In this document: positions 60,198 to 64,000 of the stretch, piece by piece | Layout: each line of letters starts with the position of its first letter | How positions within the stretch are numbered: position 1 is the stretch's first letter | Source of the DNA: Pseudoalteromonas sp. '520P1 No. 423' | GTDB lineage: Bacteria; Pseudomonadota; Gammaproteobacteria; Enterobacterales; Alteromonadaceae | Length of the DNA stretch: 64,000 nucleotides | NCBI RefSeq assembly: GCF_001269985.1 | Contig: NZ_BBZB01000001.1 | Span: 434,001 to 498,000, forward strand | Direction: 5' to 3' | Notes under the pieces: generated by a model | The model's input: the letters and a program-made list of their open reading frames with translations, nothing else | Told to the model about the DNA's origin: nothing | Database searches by the model: none | Position numbers and translations under genes: made by a program

Positions 60198-61063
60198 TTT
60201 ATATATTGATATAAATAATCCACCAGCAAGCGTACTTTGGGTGATATATGTCTATTTTGTGGATAGAGTGCCCAAATACCCTCTTTTGGTTCTTGGTAGT
60301 TTTCTAAAATTGAAACCAGATCACCCGATTTTAAATCTTCACCTATATAATAATCCGGTAGTTTTATAAGTCCTATACCTTTGATTGCAGCATCTCTTAA
60401 ACCATAACCACTATTACATGTCAGTGAACCTGATACTCGTATGGATTTTTCTTTTCCTGATTCTATAAAACGCCAATGGTCTGTATTACCTACTAAACAG
60501 TTATGTTGCTTTAGTTCTGATAATGAGTGTGGAATACCAAATTTCTCCAGATATTTAGGTGATGCGCATACGAATTGGGTTCTGCTAGTGAGGCGTTTTG
60601 CCATCATGCTAGAGTCACCTAATTTACCTAATCGTATTGCTAAGTCGTATCCGCCTTCTACTAAATCTACAGTTTGATTACTTAATACCACGTTTACTTC
60701 GACTTCAGGATATTTCGTCATAAAGTCAATTACTAATGGCATGATATATTTTTCGCCATAAGTCACTGGTGCAGTGAGTTTAACTAACCCCTGTGGTGCA
60801 TTGCGTAAATTACTTATGGCGCGTTCAGCATCTTCGAGCCCTGCCATTACTTGGCGACAATGGCTATAATAAACCGAACCCTCTTCGGTTAAAGATACTT
60901 TTCGGGTTGTGCGATAAAAAAGTTTAGTATTAAGGCGGTTTTCTAATGCACTTACCTGACGACTCACTTGAGCTGTTGATATGCCTAATATTTTAGACGC
61001 ACCTGTAAAGCTAGATGTTTGTGCCACAGATACAAACTCCGATACACCTTCCCATAAAAACAT
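60194..61063 (-). CDS. LysR-family transcriptional regulator next to formaldehyde genes
   Basis: 289 residues. Helix-turn-helix SFTGASKILGISTAQVSRQV near 17-36; effector domain QGLVKLTAPVTYGEKYIMP, GYDLAIRLGKLGDSSM, LPDYYIGEDLKSGDLVSILE. Divergent from the dehydrogenase, the common position of FrmR-replacing LysR regulators in this group. Confidence 0.92.
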   Translation of the reverse strand: MFLWEGVSEFVSVAQTSSFTGASKILGISTAQVSRQVSALENRLNTKLFYRTTRKVSLTEEGSVYYSHCRQVMAGLEDAERAISNLRNAPQGLVKLTAPVTYGEKYIMPLVIDFMTKYPEVEVNVVLSNQTVDLVEGGYDLAIRLGKLGDSSMMAKRLTSRTQFVCASPKYLEKFGIPHSLSELKQHNCLVGNTDHWRFIESGKEKSIRVSGSLTCNSGYGLRDAAIKGIGLIKLPDYYIGEDLKSGDLVSILENYQEPKEGIWALYPQNRHISPKVRLLVDYLYQYIN

Positions 61064-61274
61064 AACTCACCCGAATTAATTCTTTATCTATTATTACCAT
61101 ATGGTAAAAGTAATTTGCATTTAAAGCTAATTATTATTTAATAAGAAACAAAGTAGAATTCACCCTATCAAAATATACGACGCTAATAATTCGTCGTTAT
61201 TTAAGTTAACTTCTATAGTATTAAACAATAAGTCGCACACATAAAACATAGGCCTTGAGCCACATTGGAGATAA

Positions 61275-62408
<1,134 letters not shown>

Positions 62409-62567
62409 GGTTTTTACTTAAACCTATTAAGCCTTTTATTATAGATATGTAATTTAAGGCTTCATCAATCTAAAAGTCGAGATCTGGGATAAAACACCTC
62501 GGAGATGACTTGTAAATTAGTTATAAATTGAGCTACTCAGTTGCAATCATTCAGAGGTTACAAATCC

Positions 62568-63413
62568 ATGTCTTTAAATAATATCAGTTCCAATAAAATC
62601 TTTGGTGGTTGGAATAAGCAATATACTCATGCTTCTACTAGTTTAAACTGTGAAATGCGTTTTGCTATTTATTTACCGCCACAAATAGCGCAAGGTAAAA
62701 AAGTACCCGTTTTATACTGGTTATCAGGTTTAACCTGTACTGACGAAAACTTCATGCATAAAGCAGGTGCACAACGCATAGCTGCCGAGCTAGGTATGGC
62801 GATTGTCGCGCCAGATACTAGCCCTAGAGGCGAAGATGTTGCAGACGATGATGGTTATGATTTTGGACAAGGTGCTGGTTTTTATGTAAACGCCACGCAA
62901 GCGCCGTGGAATCGTCATTATCATATGTATGATTATGTTGTGAATGAGCTACCTAAATTAATAGAAGCACATTTTCCAGTAACACAACAACGTGCGATAA
63001 GCGGTCATTCTATGGGTGGCCACGGTGCATTAACGGTTGCTTTAAAAAATCCTGAAAACTTTAGCTCTGTTTCAGCATTTAGCCCAATCGTTAATCCAAT
63101 TAACTGTCCTTGGGGTCAAAAAGCATTTACAGGTTATTTAGGTAAAGATAAAAAAACTTGGCAAGAATACGATGCCACTATTTTAATGCAAAAATCTGAA
63201 ACTAAGCTGAATAAATTACCTATGCTGGTGGATCAAGGTTCAGAAGATAACTTTTTAGTCGAGCAATTAAAACCTGAAGCATTAACTGAAGCTGCAAGCA
63301 AAGTTGATTACCCGCTAGAGTTAAGAATGCAGCCTGGCTTTGATCATAGCTACTTTTTTATCGCCAGCTTTATTGAAGATCACTTACGTTTTCATGCTAA
63401 GCATTTTGCTTAG
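62568..63413 (+). CDS. fghA: S-formylglutathione hydrolase
   Basis: 281 residues from ATG 62568; a TTG start at 62541 is less likely. Alpha/beta hydrolase with Ser148 in [11 protein letters not shown], Asp227 (QGSEDNFL) and His260 (PGFDHSYFF). Hydrolyses S-formylglutathione to formate and glutathione. Also called frmB. Same direction as the dehydrogenase, 159 bp later. Confidence 0.96.
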   Translation: MSLNNISSNKIFGGWNKQYTHASTSLNCEMRFAIYLPPQIAQGKKVPVLYWLSGLTCTDENFMHKAGAQRIAAELGMAIVAPDTSPRGEDVADDDGYDFGQGAGFYVNATQAPWNRHYHMYDYVVNELPKLIEAHFPVTQQRAISGHSMGGHGALTVALKNPENFSSVSAFSPIVNPINCPWGQKAFTGYLGKDKKTWQEYDATILMQKSETKLNKLPMLVDQGSEDNFLVEQLKPEALTEAASKVDYPLELRMQPGFDHSYFFIASFIEDHLRFHAKHFA

Positions 63414-63481
63414 ATGTAAATCTTCTTAGTTATATATAAAACAAAAAAACCTCAATTATTCCGGGCTATTAAGTCAAACTG

Positions 63482-63507
63482 TGGCTGTTTATTAAATTAA
63501 ACGGCCA
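63482..63507 (+). terminator. Terminator of the formaldehyde operon
   Basis: TGGCTGTTTA / TAAACGGCCA (one G-T pair), loop of 6, followed by TTTTT. Confidence 0.75.
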
Positions 63508-64000
63508 TTTTTTATTTTAACCCCAATAAAAACAACACCTCCAGCCAGGCGATTAGCAGAGAGGTCGTACGAGGAGTCAAGAGATAACAGCGACTTAGCT
63601 ATGATTACGCAGTATTTTCTAGATTTTACCTAGGCGAAATTAGATCAAATAACGGTAACTAAAAACACATATTAAATTATCGTCTCTGTTCACACACAGA
63701 AATATCTGCTCACGGCCAATAGCGGTCGTTGAGCTGCAATGCTTTTCTATAGGAGCGAGCGCTGCCAAATCATGCTAATGTTGTAATTCAGATTAGCCAA
63801 GATATTGATAACTAGTCAAAACATAATATGGCTAAATGTCTTTCTGTTAAGCGATAAAATACAGGTTGGTACTAAATGGGGAATTTCCGTCCTGTATTTC
63901 ACCTATTAAGGTTGCTTGCTTTTTTCTTAGAAAAACCAGTTGGTTGGATTTGGGTGTGCTGTTTCTCTGTCAATATATTGCATGCCTTTTATTGAGCGGG
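63508..64000. other. Region at window end, no gene seen
   Basis: No convincing protein frame. Contains one inverted repeat, AAATACAGG / CCTGTATTT (63857-63899), unexplained. Confidence 0.5.

Overview
The window reads as an AT-rich chromosomal stretch of a marine gammaproteobacterium, most likely Alteromonadales (Pseudoalteromonas/Colwellia-like). The reasons are a TtpC-type TonB system, a DeoR-family gene upstream of glmS, glutathione-dependent formaldehyde genes, and many secretion and regulatory genes of that style. The genus is an inference; no 16S or other marker gene is present.

Region 1 (1-18268) is a metal-acquisition locus, probably for iron. On the minus strand a tight nine-gene run (5615 down to the window edge) encodes a PepSY membrane protein, DUF2271, DUF4198 and two small envelope proteins, then a metal ABC transporter (binding protein, ATPase, permease) and a second, truncated binding protein. 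The order recalls fpvGHJK-CDEF of Pseudomonas aeruginosa, which reduces siderophore iron in the periplasm and imports it. Divergent from it is a membrane diflavin reductase. A TonB-dependent receptor, an ApbE-DUF2271 fusion and an EF-hand lipoprotein follow. A divergent plus-strand operon encodes DUF3450, TtpC, ExbB, ExbD, TonB and a TPR protein. Fur-box-like sites lie in the control regions.

Region 2 (18693-21709) holds glmS and its DeoR-family neighbour.

Region 3 (21721-37283) is a RiPP locus. It has a LuxR-type regulator, a tiny secreted Cys peptide, and a CadC-like membrane regulator divergent from an operon. That operon contains two double-glycine precursor peptides (one with two NGSC repeats), a helical helper protein, a radical SAM enzyme, a reduced HlyD-like adaptor, a C39-peptidase ABC exporter, a MacAB-like efflux set and an S9 peptidase. 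A YfcC-family transporter (37440-38849) separates it from the next region.

Region 4 (38897-60197) is the most unusual part. It is an array of about 16 short, mostly minus-strand peptide genes with 15-17 residue double-glycine leaders. Bacteriocin-like hydrophobic cores alternate with Pro/acid-rich cores, two of which carry a TTxxxxEE motif known from graspetides. A graspetide-like ATP-grasp ligase, small membrane proteins (immunity candidates), a subtilase, and a second C39 exporter with its HlyD adaptor accompany them. Nearly every peptide gene is preceded by a hairpin with an invariant CCCGCCAGA loop (CTGGCGGG side on the coding strand). Different peptide classes share a C-terminal FRGxIV tail. 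Duplications, a nonsense-mutated copy and relic genes show that the array is evolving quickly. A second CadC-like regulator closes the region.

Region 5 (60194-64000) holds a LysR regulator divergent from S-(hydroxymethyl)glutathione dehydrogenase, followed by S-formylglutathione hydrolase (formaldehyde detoxification), then about 500 bp without a recognisable gene.
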